Source: Pseudomonas sp. Tri1 | Lineage (GTDB): Bacteria; Pseudomonadota; Gammaproteobacteria; Pseudomonadales; Pseudomonadaceae | NCBI RefSeq assembly: GCF_017968885.1 | Contig: NZ_CP072913.1 | Location: 6,426,501 to 6,490,500 of the forward strand | DNA length: 64,000 bases | Direction: 5' to 3' | Part shown: positions 1-8,723 of the stretch, piece by piece | Layout of the letters: every line of letters starts with the position of its first letter | Numbering within the stretch: position 1 is the stretch's first letter | Translations under genes and position numbers: made by a program | The notes under the pieces: model-generated | The model's database searches: none | The model's input: the letters and a program-made list of their open reading frames with translations, nothing else | What the model was told of the DNA's origin: nothing

Positions 1-957
1 CATCAAGTAGCTGCCCAGCGCGATGTAGACGCAGAACTGCAAGGCCACGTACCACTGCTGATGCCCGTCCAGCGGCACGTCGAACTTGCGGAACTGACTC
101 AAGTCCGGCTTGTTCAGCGGGAACCTGGCGGCCACATCCGCTGGCCGCCATCCGGTGGGCATGAACCAGATCCTCAGCTTGTCCCACCTGCGCTCGGCCC
201 GCCGGGCATCCGCCCACAGCTGTGCATAAAACTGCAGGTTCGCCCACAACGGATTCCAGCTGGCCAGCGGCGTGGTCACGCCAAAAATCACCGGCTCGCT
301 ATCGTCTTCTTCCTGGAAGGTGCCAAACAGACGGTCCCAAATAATGAACACCCCGCCGTAGTTGCGATCCATGTAGAGAGGGTTCTGTGCATGGTGAGCA
401 CGATGATTGGACGGCGTAACGAAGCACCACTCCAGCCAGCCGAGCTTGGGAATGTGCTGGGTGTGGACCCAGAACTGGTACAGCAGATTCAGCGCCGCAA
501 CGCTGACGAACACCACCAGCGGTACGCCGAGCACGGCCAATGGAAGGTAGAAAATCCAGCTCAGCACAAACCCCGTACTGGTCTGGCGCAACGCGGTGGA
601 AAGGTTGTAGTCCTCGCTCTGGTGATGCACCGAATGGGCGGCCCAGAGGATGTTGCGTTCATGGCCCATGCGGTGCAGCCAGTAGTAGCAAAAGTCGTAG
701 AACACAAACGCGAACACCCAGGTCCAGGCCCGGTCGGCGGGCAGATCAATCACGGCCAAGTGGTCGAGGGCGAAGGCGTAGGTCACCAACCCCACGCCCT
801 TGGTCAGCAGGCCGGTGGTGGTCGACAGCACACCAGTGCTCAGGCTGTTGATCGCGTCCGCCACACGGTAGTGACTCACGCCACGCCAGCGATCAGCCAG
901 CAGCTCGACGGCAATCAGCACGAAGAAGAACGGCACGGCATACAGAATGAAATTCAT
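1..957 (-). CDS. Sterol desaturase / fatty acid hydroxylase family protein (partial)
   Basis: Membrane-bound di-iron hydroxylase of the fatty acid hydroxylase superfamily; the substrate cannot be told from sequence. The frame starts at an ATG (955-957, reverse) and runs open for 319 codons to the window edge, so the C-terminus is missing. Hydrophobic N-terminal helices precede the three histidine clusters that bind the two irons: HRMGH (His95, His99), HSVHH (His108, His111, His112) and HRAHH (His185, His188, His189); His165 and His168 lie between them. It is divergent from elbB, with 114 bp between the starts. The family and the iron ligands are clear; the physiological role is unknown. Confidence 0.88.
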   Translation of the reverse strand, partial: MNFILYAVPFFFVLIAVELLADRWRGVSHYRVADAINSLSTGVLSTTTGLLTKGVGLVTYAFALDHLAVIDLPADRAWTWVFAFVFYDFCYYWLHRMGHERNILWAAHSVHHQSEDYNLSTALRQTSTGFVLSWIFYLPLAVLGVPLVVFVSVAALNLLYQFWVHTQHIPKLGWLEWCFVTPSNHRAHHAQNPLYMDRNYGGVFIIWDRLFGTFQEEDDSEPVIFGVTTPLASWNPLWANLQFYAQLWADARRAERRWDKLRIWFMPTGWRPADVAARFPLNKPDLSQFRKFDVPLDGHQQWYVALQFCVYIALGSYLM

Positions 958-1071
958 GACGCAATCCGAGCTTGGAGGTAACCGGCAGATTAGGTGTAGC
1001 TGCTGGAGAACCCTATGGCAACGAGTGACAAATTAGTGGACATTTAACGCCATGAATCTGGAGAAAAACCC

Positions 1072-1740
1072 ATGAGCAAAAAAATTGCAGTGATCCTTTC
1101 CGGCTGTGGCGTGTATGACGGCGCCGAGATCCACGAAAGCGTGATCACCTTGCTGCGTCTCGACCAGCGCGGGGCACAGGTGCAGTGTTTCGCCCCCAAC
1201 ATTGCCCAACTGCATGTGATCAATCACCTGACCGGCGAAGAAATGCCCGAGAGCCGCAACGTGTTGGTGGAGTCGGCACGAATCGCCCGGGGCAACGTGA
1301 AAGACTTGCGTGACGCCAAGGCCGAAGACTTCGATGCGTTGATCGTACCGGGTGGTTTCGGCTCGGCGAAAAATCTCTCCAACTTTGCTGTCGAGGGCGC
1401 CGCTTGCAGCGTCCAGCCGCAAGTCCTGGCACTGGCCGAGGCCTTTGCCGAAGCGGGCAAACCGGTGGGGCTGATCTGCATCTCCCCGGCCCTGGCAGCG
1501 AAAATCTATGGCCCCGGCGTGGTCTGCACCATCGGCAACGACGCCGACACCGCTGCCGCCGTGGTCAAGATGGGCGGCACTCACGAGGACTGTGCCGTTA
1601 CCGACATCGTCGAAGACACCGCCCGCAAACTGGTCAGCACCCCGGCCTACATGCTGGCGCGGAACATCAGCGAAGCGGCCTCGGGCATCAACAAGCTGGT
1701 GGACCGGGTGTTGGAACTGACGCACGAGAACGACGCCTGA
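1072..1740 (+). CDS. elbB: Isoprenoid biosynthesis glyoxalase ElbB
   Basis: DJ-1/PfpI-superfamily protein of 222 residues, close to the 217 of E. coli ElbB, which has glyoxalase III-type activity and was linked genetically to isoprenoid synthesis. The N-terminus MSKKIAVILSGCGVYDG is characteristic, and the nucleophile-elbow cysteine is Cys136 in GLICISPAL. The ATG follows a ggag ribosome site about 10 bases upstream. The gene stands alone: a divergent sterol desaturase lies to the left and a REP pair follows the stop. The family call is secure; the cellular substrate is inferred only from relatives. Confidence 0.93.
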   Translation: MSKKIAVILSGCGVYDGAEIHESVITLLRLDQRGAQVQCFAPNIAQLHVINHLTGEEMPESRNVLVESARIARGNVKDLRDAKAEDFDALIVPGGFGSAKNLSNFAVEGAACSVQPQVLALAEAFAEAGKPVGLICISPALAAKIYGPGVVCTIGNDADTAAAVVKMGGTHEDCAVTDIVEDTARKLVSTPAYMLARNISEAASGINKLVDRVLELTHENDA

Positions 1741-1748
1741 CCCACCGC

Positions 1749-1841
1749 TGCGGGAGCGAGCTTGCTCGCGATGACGTCAGTTCAGTGGCATAGGCATTGG
1801 CTGACACACCGCTATCGCGAGCAAGCTCGCTCCCACAGGGG
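1749..1841. repeat. REP pair in inverted orientation (REPIN)
   Basis: Two copies of the palindromic REP face each other at 1749-1776 and 1812-1841, separated by about 35 bases, between the convergent elbB and yaiI genes. The shared core is gggagcgagcttgctcgcg. Each copy can fold into a hairpin and the pair into a longer one. Confidence 0.9.
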
Positions 1842-1853
1842 ATCGGGCAAGAC

Positions 1854-2309
1854 TCAGGAGATTCGGGCCAACCGCGTCAGTATCCGGTCCAAGGCATTGG
1901 CAAACCCCTGTTTGTCCCGCTCGCTGTACGCCGCCGGGCCGCCACCCATGTGGCCCTGCTCACGCAAATCGGTGAACAGGTTGCGCACCGCCAGCCGATC
2001 GCCCATGTTCTGGGCATCGAACTCCTTGCCCCGCGGGTCGAGGGCCGCGACGCCGTTCTTCACCAGCCGGTCAGCCAGGGGCACGTCACTGCAAATGACC
2101 AGCTCGCCAGGTACCGCATGCTCCACCAGGTAATCGTCCGCCGCATCAGGGCCGCTGGGTACCACGATCAGCTTCACGCAGGCCAGGCCAGGCTTGATCT
2201 GCGGCTGACCGGCCACCAGCACCACCTCGAACTGGCGCTTGAGGGCGAACTTGACCACCAGATCCTTCGCGGCCTTCGGGCAGGCGTCGGCGTCGATCCA
2301 TACGCGCAT
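1854..2309 (-). CDS. yaiI: YaiI/YqxD (UPF0178, DUF188) family protein
   Basis: A 151-residue protein of the YaiI/YqxD family, whose members resemble small PIN/NYN-like nuclease folds but have no established function. Visible family motifs are the N-terminal VWIDADACP, VVPSGPDAADD, ICSDVPLADR, LDPRGKEF and the GHMGGGPAAYSERDK stretch near the C-terminus. It is convergent with elbB across a REP pair. A second REP pair separates its start from the FTR1 gene, so it is probably transcribed on its own. Confidence 0.92.
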   Translation of the reverse strand: MRVWIDADACPKAAKDLVVKFALKRQFEVVLVAGQPQIKPGLACVKLIVVPSGPDAADDYLVEHAVPGELVICSDVPLADRLVKNGVAALDPRGKEFDAQNMGDRLAVRNLFTDLREQGHMGGGPAAYSERDKQGFANALDRILTRLARIS

Positions 2310-2332
2310 TGGGATTGTTCCTCTTTAAAAGC

Positions 2333-2398
2333 TTCGCGAGCAAGCTCGCTCCCACAAAGACAGCCTACATCCTGTGGGAGCGAGCCTGCTCGCGATAA
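2333..2398. repeat. REP pair, back to back
   Basis: Copies at 2333-2356 and 2372-2398 carry the same REP core in opposite orientations, only about 15 bases apart. They lie between the yaiI start and the end of the FTR1 gene. Confidence 0.88.
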
Positions 2399-2419
2399 TG
2401 AGCGCAGCGAATGCTTTTC

Positions 2420-4318
2420 TCAGGAAACCTGAACTCTACGCTTCTCGACCACCCAACTGCGCCCATACAGCACCACGATCGCCAGGATCGCCACCACTTG
2501 GGCGCTCAGCGAATAGGCATCGGCATGAATACCCAACCAGTCGAAATCGAAGAACGCCACCGGACGGGTGCCGAAGATCCCGGCTTCCTGCAGTGCCTTC
2601 ACACCATGACCGGCGAATACCACCGACAGTGCGCATAGCAACGCGGCATTGATGCTGAAGAACAATGCCAGCGGTAGTTTTGCCGAGCCGCGCAGAATCA
2701 CCCAGGCCAACCCGACCAGCAGTACCAACGCCGTCGCGCCGCCAGCCAGTACCGCGTTATGCCCGGCAGGGCCCGCCTGCAGCCACAGGGTTTCATAGAA
2801 CAGGATCACTTCGAACAGTTCGCGATAGACCGAGAAGAACGCCAGGATCGCAAAACCGAAACGCCCGCCACCGCCCACCAGGCTGCTCTTGATGTAATCC
2901 TGCCAGGCCGCCGCATGTCGCCGGTCGTGCATCCACACCCCCAGCCACAACACCATCACACTGGCAAACAACGCCGTCGCACCTTCGAGCAATTCGCGCT
3001 GGGCACCGCTGACGTCGATCACATACGCGGCCAGCCCCCAGGTCGCCAGGCCGGCCAACAGCGCCAACCCCCACCCAACGTTGACGCTGCGAACCGCCGA
3101 CTGCTGGCCAGTATTGCGCAGGAACGCCAGGATCGCCGCCAGCACCAGGATCGCTTCCAACCCTTCGCGCAGCAGAATCAACAACCCTGAGATGTAGCTC
3201 AGCGACCAGCTCAAGCCGTCGCCGCCCAGCAGGCCGGCGGACTCTTTCAACTTAGCCTTGGCCGCGTCCAGGCGCTGTTCGGCCTGCTCGACCGGCAAGC
3301 CATCCTGCAAGGATTGTCGGTAGGCCATGAGGGACTTTTCGGTGTCCTTGCGCACGTTGGCATCGACGTTATCCAGCGAGCTTTCCACCAGCTCAAAGCC
3401 TTCCAGGTAAGCCGCTACCGACAGGTCGTAGGCCTGGTCGTGGTCACCGGCACGATACGCCGCGATGCTTTTATCCAGGGTGGCGGCGGTGTAATCAAGC
3501 AACTGTGCCGGGCCGCGTTGCACTTGCGGCGGCTGGGCACGCTGGGCACGGAAAGTGGCCGCGGCAGCTGGACCTTGCGCAGCGAGGACTTCGGCCGGCG
3601 TCTGCCGCGCAAGGTCTGCAAGATTGTAGATCTGCTCACTTTTCGCAGCGGCCGGGTCGGCGCTGAAGCTGGCGATGTAGGTCGCCAGGTCCCAGCGCTG
3701 ACGATCGTCGAGCTGATCGGCGAAGGCCGGCATGTCGGTGCCTTCGACGCCCATGCCGAGGGTGTTGTAGATCGCGTAGAGACTCAAGCGATCCAGGCGC
3801 TGACCGTCGCGCAGGTTGGCCGGCGGCGGCTCCAGGCCGACGCCGGCAGGCCCGTCGCCAGCACCACTGTCCCCGTGGCACACCGAACAATGCTGGGCGT
3901 ACAACGGCGCACCGCGTGTAGGGTCGGGGGTGATGACCGGCGCCTGGCTCACTTCATAAGCCACCGCCAACCTGGCCCCAAGCTGTCGGGCCAGGCGGGC
4001 AACATCACCGCCGTCCTGACGCTGGGTGATCGCGCTGCGCAAGGCACTGATGCCTTGCGTCAGCTCAGCCTTTTCCGGCTTGGCCGGCAGCCCGGCGATC
4101 AAGCCTTCCACTGCCTGGGTGAATTCCAGCTGCTCGCGGTATTCCGACTCATCGACGACCTTGCCCGCTTCGACCGTTACCGGGTAATCGGCACCAATGT
4201 AATCGAGCAAATGCAACGCCTGGGGGGCGCCTTCAACGGTGTCGGCCAGCAACGGAGCGCTGCACAACGCCAGCAATGGCAGTGCAAGCCACGCCAGAAT
4301 ACGAAACGGGGCAGTCAT
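2420..4318 (-). CDS. FTR1 family iron permease with fused cytochrome c domain
   Basis: Inner-membrane ferrous iron importer of the FTR1/EfeU family in which the periplasmic part carries its own cytochrome c. A signal peptide (about 1-25) is followed by a c-type haem site CSVCH (Cys144, Cys147, His148) with probable axial Met196 in TDMPAF. Next comes a helical linker, and then a C-terminal membrane region with seven hydrophobic segments. Two REXXE iron-transfer motifs sit in membrane helices (REGLE at 384-388, RELFE at 499-503), and a RELLE occurs at 441-445. The haem domain suggests that iron is oxidised or that electrons are removed during uptake (inference). Length is 632 residues. I saw no convincing Fur box in the 316 bp upstream. 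Confidence 0.92.
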   Translation of the reverse strand: MTAPFRILAWLALPLLALCSAPLLADTVEGAPQALHLLDYIGADYPVTVEAGKVVDESEYREQLEFTQAVEGLIAGLPAKPEKAELTQGISALRSAITQRQDGGDVARLARQLGARLAVAYEVSQAPVITPDPTRGAPLYAQHCSVCHGDSGAGDGPAGVGLEPPPANLRDGQRLDRLSLYAIYNTLGMGVEGTDMPAFADQLDDRQRWDLATYIASFSADPAAAKSEQIYNLADLARQTPAEVLAAQGPAAAATFRAQRAQPPQVQRGPAQLLDYTAATLDKSIAAYRAGDHDQAYDLSVAAYLEGFELVESSLDNVDANVRKDTEKSLMAYRQSLQDGLPVEQAEQRLDAAKAKLKESAGLLGGDGLSWSLSYISGLLILLREGLEAILVLAAILAFLRNTGQQSAVRSVNVGWGLALLAGLATWGLAAYVIDVSGAQRELLEGATALFASVMVLWLGVWMHDRRHAAAWQDYIKSSLVGGGGRFGFAILAFFSVYRELFEVILFYETLWLQAGPAGHNAVLAGGATALVLLVGLAWVILRGSAKLPLALFFSINAALLCALSVVFAGHGVKALQEAGIFGTRPVAFFDFDWLGIHADAYSLSAQVVAILAIVVLYGRSWVVEKRRVQVS

Positions 4319-4634
4319 GAATGACTCTCAGTTGGTAATAAGAAGTAACACATTGTTCACTTCCAATGACTTTGGCTCAAGAGGCGATGTGTGTTGACGG
4401 TACATTTTCATCGGATTTTCATGCTTTGGAGGTGATGTCACAAAAAAGGCACTTCGACATTGAAAAGCCATTACATAACCCCGGGCCCTGTTTATAATCG
4501 CGCCGCCTTCTTATTGTCAGATGGCATAAAAGCTCCTCTTCTTATGAGGAACTGACAGCGTTCCGATGCCTGTCCGTGGGATCGCCCCAGCCCGACCCGC
4601 ACACCCCGGCTGATACCTCAGGGAAGATGTAGTC
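4319..4634. other. Divergent intergenic region, FTR1 gene / lipoprotein cluster
   Basis: This 316-bp region holds the promoters of the two divergent transcription units. A perfect -10-like tataat lies at 4493-4498 for the rightward lipoprotein genes, with only a weak -35 at the expected distance. No Fur consensus, REP element or open frame with gene-like features was seen. Confidence 0.5.
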
Positions 4635-6029
4635 ATGGCATCCCGTGCCGCTTTTTCGCTCGCCCTCGGTGCGATCACCTTGCTGTCCGGCTGTTCGGCC
4701 TTTCGCAACTACGACAGCGAATTGGCCCAGACCAACCAGCAGCTGGCTTCCGGCAACGTCGACGCAGCGTTGACCCTGCTGGAAAAGAACAACAGCAACC
4801 AGGACAAAGACCTCCTGTACTTCTTCGAGAAAGGTGAGCTGCTGCGTGCCAAGGGCGATCTGTCCGGCAGCCAGAAGGCCTGGACCAGCGCGGACCAACA
4901 GGTCGGCCAGTGGGAAGACGCGGTCAAGCTCGACACCGCCAAGTACCTGGCCCAGTTCGGCAGTTTCCTGGTCAACGATAAAGTCCGCCGCTACGAAGGC
5001 TACGACTACGAAAAGGTCATGCTGACCACGCAGATGGCCCTGAACCTGCTGGCGGTGAACGACTTCGACGGTGCGCGGACCCAGATCAAGAAAACCCACG
5101 AACGCGAAGCGGTGATCGCCGACCTGCGGGACAAGGAATACCTCAAGCGCGAAGAAGACGCCGAGAAGCAAGGGGTCAAGACCGAGTACAAAGACCTCAA
5201 GGGCTACCCGGTGGCCAGCCTCGACGCCCCGGAAGTGGTCAGCCTCAAAAACAGTTACCAGAGCGCGTTCAGCCATTACCTGGCCGGTTTCGTCTACGAA
5301 GCCCTCGGCGAAAAGGACCTGGCCGCGCCGGGCTATCGCAAGGCCGCCGAACTGCGCCCGAACACACCATTGCTGGAACAGGCGCTGCTCAACCTCGACA
5401 AGCCTGCCGCCAAGAACGAAGACAGCGACATCCTGATCGTGGTCCAGAGTGGCCTGGCGCCGTCGCGGGACTCGATCCGCATTCCCCTGCCCTTGCCCAT
5501 CAGCGGCAACCTGGTCATCACGCCCTTGTCGTTCCCGCTGATCAAGCCTGACACCTCCACCGCCACCTTCGCCCAGATCGGCGTCGACGGCCGCCAGATG
5601 GACCTGACCCAGCTCAACAGCACCACCGCCATGTCCCGTCGGGCCCTGCGCGACGATATGCCAGGCATCATCCTGCGCACCACCGTGCGCGCCATCAGCC
5701 GCGGCGTGGCACAAAAGCAGATCAACGACACCAACCCCCTGGCCGGCCTGGCTGTGGGCCTCACCTCGGCCGTGCTCGAAGGCGCCGACACCCGGACCTG
5801 GCGCACCCTGCCGGACTACACCCAGGTGGTACGCCTGCGCCTGAAAAAAGGCGAGCACCAGGTGACCTTGCCAAGCGCCATAGGCGGCTCGGTGGTCAAG
5901 GTCACCGTCGACCAGCGTTACCAGGTCATCAGCCTGCGGGCGGTGGGTAACCAGGTGTTCGCCGGTGGCCTGGCCGCCCAAGTGATGCCCAGCGCCAACC
6001 CGACCGCCATTGCCCTCAAGCAACCTTAA
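4635..6029 (+). CDS. COG3014 family lipoprotein (TPR-like)
   Basis: A 464-residue predicted lipoprotein. The signal peptide ends in the lipobox LLSGC, so the mature protein starts at the following cysteine and is anchored in the envelope. The N-terminal half is rich in alpha-helical repeat-like segments (AQTNQQLASGNVDAALTLLEKNN, FSHYLAGFVYEALGEKDLAA) resembling tetratricopeptide units. The C-terminal half is probably beta-rich. It is the first gene of a cluster followed 18 bp later by a YcfL-like lipoprotein and then by LpoB-like genes. Proteins of this family have no proven biochemical role. From the neighbours I infer a job in envelope or peptidoglycan maintenance. Confidence 0.85.
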   Translation: MASRAAFSLALGAITLLSGCSAFRNYDSELAQTNQQLASGNVDAALTLLEKNNSNQDKDLLYFFEKGELLRAKGDLSGSQKAWTSADQQVGQWEDAVKLDTAKYLAQFGSFLVNDKVRRYEGYDYEKVMLTTQMALNLLAVNDFDGARTQIKKTHEREAVIADLRDKEYLKREEDAEKQGVKTEYKDLKGYPVASLDAPEVVSLKNSYQSAFSHYLAGFVYEALGEKDLAAPGYRKAAELRPNTPLLEQALLNLDKPAAKNEDSDILIVVQSGLAPSRDSIRIPLPLPISGNLVITPLSFPLIKPDTSTATFAQIGVDGRQMDLTQLNSTTAMSRRALRDDMPGIILRTTVRAISRGVAQKQINDTNPLAGLAVGLTSAVLEGADTRTWRTLPDYTQVVRLRLKKGEHQVTLPSAIGGSVVKVTVDQRYQVISLRAVGNQVFAGGLAAQVMPSANPTAIALKQP

Positions 6030-6047
6030 GAACGGAGTCTTGTTCAC

Positions 6048-6419
6048 ATGCGTTTAAAACTGATCGCCGTCGGCGCCCTGGCCTTGCTGGCCGGTTGCGC
6101 CACCCCACCGCCACCGGAGCCGGGCAGTGCCGCCAGTAAGGTCGTGGCGATGGGCAAGACAAAAAACATCGTGGTCGGCGCCATGCGCGTAGCCCGGGAA
6201 AACGGCTACATGACCGTCAATGTCCAGTTGAGTAACACCAGCTACAACAACAAGACGATGTATTACCGCTTTGCCTGGCTGGGGCCGGAAGGTTTTCCGA
6301 TCGCCGAGGAAGAAACCTGGAAAAGCCTGACGATGTACGGCGAACAAACCAGCTTCCTGCCGGCCATTGCGCCGACACCCAAGGCCGTGGACTTCCGGTT
6401 GGAAATCAACACGCCTTGA
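6048..6419 (+). CDS. YcfL family (DUF1425) lipoprotein
   Basis: A 123-residue lipoprotein with signal peptide and lipobox LLAGC, followed by a proline-rich segment (ATPPPPEP) and a small beta domain (YMTVNVQLSNTSYNNKTMYYRFAWLG). It resembles E. coli YcfL, whose gene lies beside lpoB. The same pairing is seen here, since the next gene is LpoB-like. Function is unknown. The start is supported by the purine-rich aacggag upstream and by the position of the signal peptide. Confidence 0.85.
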   Translation: MRLKLIAVGALALLAGCATPPPPEPGSAASKVVAMGKTKNIVVGAMRVARENGYMTVNVQLSNTSYNNKTMYYRFAWLGPEGFPIAEEETWKSLTMYGEQTSFLPAIAPTPKAVDFRLEINTP

Positions 6420-6430
6420 GACGCAAAAAA

Positions 6431-6521
6431 CTGTGGGAGCGAACGTGCTCGCGATAGCGCTGGATCAACCAGCCATGATGTGACTGACACACGGCTATCG
6501 CGAGCAAGCTCGCTGCCACAG
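6431..6521. repeat. REP pair in inverted orientation (REPIN)
   Basis: Imperfect REP copies at 6431-6459 and 6494-6521 point towards each other. They interrupt the lipoprotein cluster between the YcfL-like and LpoB-like genes, so they may act on the mRNA of a single operon. Confidence 0.85.
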
Positions 6522-6572
6522 AAAGTACCTGAGTGACGCGTTATCCCTTTTTCAGCTTTCGAGAGCCCCTAC

Positions 6573-7160
6573 ATGTTTGTACGCATTTCCTCCATCGCCT
6601 TCGCCGTCCTGCTGGTCAGCGGCTGCGCCAACAACTCCCCGGTCCTGGGCAACAAGAACATCAGCTACGGCGACACCAAGGCTGTGGAAACCGTGACCAA
6701 CGAATTCGGCTCCACCGACCTGCAGATGATCGCCGAATCCATGACCCGCTCCCTGGCCCAGTCCGGCGTTTTGCAGGGCCGCCCGGTGGTCCAGGTCTAT
6801 GACGTGAAGAACAAGACCAGCGAGTACATCGACACCCGCGAAATCACCACCAGCATCAAGACCCAACTGATGAAAACCGGTGCGGCGCGTTTTGCCAGCG
6901 ACAACAACGCCATGGACAGCCAGGTCGACCAGCTCAAGCTGCAGAACCAGAGCGGCCTGTACAAGAAAAGCACTGTGGCCAAGACCGGTAACATGATCGC
7001 GGCCAAATACCGCATCGAGGGCTCTATCAGCTCGATCGTCAAGCGCAGCAGCGACTACAAGGACGTCTTCTACAAATTCAGCCTGCAGTTGGTCGACGTC
7101 GAAAGCGGTCTGGCCGAGTGGATGGACGAGAAAGAAATCCGCAAGACCACGGAGCGTTAA
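6573..7160 (+). CDS. lpoB: LpoB-like penicillin-binding protein activator lipoprotein
   Basis: A 195-residue lipoprotein with lipobox VSGC and an LpoB/CsgG-like alpha/beta domain (AESMTRSLAQSGVLQGRPVVQVYDVKN, AKYRIEGSISSIVKR, VDVESGLAEWMDEKEIRK). In E. coli, outer-membrane LpoB activates the peptidoglycan synthase PBP1B. P. aeruginosa uses the unrelated LpoP for that task, so function here cannot be transferred safely. The next gene, 3 bp downstream, encodes a related protein. Family membership is clear; the partner is unknown. Confidence 0.82.
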   Translation: MFVRISSIAFAVLLVSGCANNSPVLGNKNISYGDTKAVETVTNEFGSTDLQMIAESMTRSLAQSGVLQGRPVVQVYDVKNKTSEYIDTREITTSIKTQLMKTGAARFASDNNAMDSQVDQLKLQNQSGLYKKSTVAKTGNMIAAKYRIEGSISSIVKRSSDYKDVFYKFSLQLVDVESGLAEWMDEKEIRKTTER

Positions 7161-7163
7161 ACC

Positions 7164-7907
7164 ATGCGCACATGGATCGGCATCATGGCCCTGGCCTGCG
7201 CGTTCGGCGCCCAGGCGGCCCCAAAAGTCGCGGTGACGGACCTGGCGTACCAGGAACGAGTGGAGGAATACATCCACACCGTTTCCGCCCAGAGCAACTT
7301 CCAGGCGAACACGTACAGCGCCAGCGCCTCGTCGAGCTACGACGAAATGGAAGCCACCAGCAGCTACATCGAGCAAGGCGAGCTGCGCAAGTTCACCGGT
7401 GACATCAAGGGCGAGATCCTGCGCAGCGGAATGTTCCAGCTGGTGCAGGGCACCCCGCACACTGCGTCGTCCAAGGGCGATGTCTATGACGTGATCAAGC
7501 GCATCAAGGCTGGGCAGTTCAAGGGTGCCGATTACGTGCTGTTTGGCACGGTGTCGGACATCGATTTCACCCGCGATATCAACGAACTGGCCAACACCGA
7601 CAGCTACTCGGCAGTGCTGGCGCTGACCCTGGTGGCGGACTTCAGCCTGATCAACACCAAAACCTACGAAATCACCTCGGCCTTCACCGCCATGGGCGAA
7701 GGCCAGGACACCAAGCTGTTGAACCACCGTGACGCGCACATCAGCCTCAACCGGCCACGGGTCGTGCGCGATGTGTCCAAGGCCTTGGGTGAGGACGTAG
7801 CGCAGCAACTGAGCGAGCAACTCGGCGGCCCGAGCTACGAACAACCCCGCGAGCCAGCACAGCGCAACAATCTGCCGCGCGATAGCGCGCCGGTGATCCT
7901 GCGCTGA
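7164..7907 (+). CDS. LpoB/CsgG-like periplasmic protein
   Basis: A 247-residue secreted protein, second of two tandem LpoB/CsgG-like genes. It begins with a cleavable signal peptide (MRTWIGIMALACAFGAQA) but lacks a good lipobox, so it is probably soluble in the periplasm, unlike its upstream neighbour. The core shows the family pattern AYQERVEEYI, GEILRSGMFQLVQGTP, GADYVLFGTVSDIDF and a curved-sheet-like C-terminal half. The last 25 residues are Pro/Arg-rich. It starts 3 bp after the previous stop and is surely co-transcribed. Function unknown. Confidence 0.78.
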   Translation: MRTWIGIMALACAFGAQAAPKVAVTDLAYQERVEEYIHTVSAQSNFQANTYSASASSSYDEMEATSSYIEQGELRKFTGDIKGEILRSGMFQLVQGTPHTASSKGDVYDVIKRIKAGQFKGADYVLFGTVSDIDFTRDINELANTDSYSAVLALTLVADFSLINTKTYEITSAFTAMGEGQDTKLLNHRDAHISLNRPRVVRDVSKALGEDVAQQLSEQLGGPSYEQPREPAQRNNLPRDSAPVILR

Positions 7908-7937
7908 GTCACATCACTGGGTAGATGCCTGGAAGCC

Positions 7938-7969
7938 TTTGGCGAGGGAGCGTGCTCCCTCACCACAGG
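7938..7969. repeat. Single REP-like palindrome
   Basis: An isolated palindrome with core cgagggagcgtgctccctc, a variant of the window's REP family. It lies between the convergent LpoB-like and LysE genes and may serve as a bidirectional terminator. Confidence 0.75.
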
Positions 7970-7989
7970 TGTTGTGTGAAAGTCGGTTT

Positions 7990-8622
7990 TTACACCGCAG
8001 CCCTGCGAATCGTCGCCAGAAAACCTGCCGCACCGATGAACAGGCCCGCAAAAGTACGGTTCATCCGCCGTTGCTGTTGCGGGGTACGCAGCAGGCGCAG
8101 GACTTTGGACGCCAGCCCGGTGTACCCGGCCATGACGATGAGGTCGACGCAGATCATGGTCACGCCCAGGATCAGGTATTGCTTGACCAAGGGTGCATGG
8201 GGATCGATGAACTGCGGCAGCACCGCCAACATGAACACCAGAGCCTTGGGGTTGCTGATGTTGACCAGCAAGCCGCGAAACACCAGTGCCAACGGATTGC
8301 CGATAGGCCGCACGACGGCCTCATCACTGATATCGCCGGGGATGGCTCGCCACTGTTTGATACCCAGGTAAACCAGATAGGCCACACCAAACCATTTGAT
8401 CGCATAGAACGCGGTAGCCGATGCGGTGAGGATCGCGCCAACACCGGCGGCGACAATCACGATTTGCAACGCCAGGCCCAGCTGCAGGCCCAGGGCATTC
8501 CAGTAACCGCGCCAAAAACCGTAGCGCAAGCCACTGGACATCGATGCAATAGCACCGGCGCCTGGGGAAAGACTGATCACCCAACATGCGGCAAAAAACG
8601 CCAGCCATGTTTCCAGCACCAT
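7990..8622 (-). CDS. LysE/RhtB family amino acid exporter
   Basis: A 210-residue inner-membrane transporter of the LysE superfamily, which exports amino acids or related metabolites. It shows the family N-terminus (WVISLSPGAGAIASMSSGLRYG), about six hydrophobic helices and the conserved GLLVNISNPKALVF segment. Length fits the family (about 205-210). It is a single gene, convergent with the LpoB-like cluster. The exported substrate cannot be predicted. Confidence 0.9.
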   Translation of the reverse strand: MVLETWLAFFAACWVISLSPGAGAIASMSSGLRYGFWRGYWNALGLQLGLALQIVIVAAGVGAILTASATAFYAIKWFGVAYLVYLGIKQWRAIPGDISDEAVVRPIGNPLALVFRGLLVNISNPKALVFMLAVLPQFIDPHAPLVKQYLILGVTMICVDLIVMAGYTGLASKVLRLLRTPQQQRRMNRTFAGLFIGAAGFLATIRRAAV

Positions 8623-8723
8623 TGCACACCTCGGCTCAGATTCGTCGAAACGACTAAGCTAATGCGCCGCCGCGCAGTTGACTACCGCTATTTTGCAAAG
8701 ACAGCCCATCGGCCAAGGCCTGC

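Noticed and set aside
4319..4634. Fur box upstream of the FTR1 iron permease
   Set aside because: No 19-bp Fur consensus, or even two good hexamers, could be found.
4542..6047. A 501-codon minus frame opposite the COG3014 lipoprotein gene
   Set aside because: Antisense shadow in GC-rich DNA; the + frame has signal peptide, lipobox and neighbours, while this one has low-complexity Gly/Val/Gln composition.
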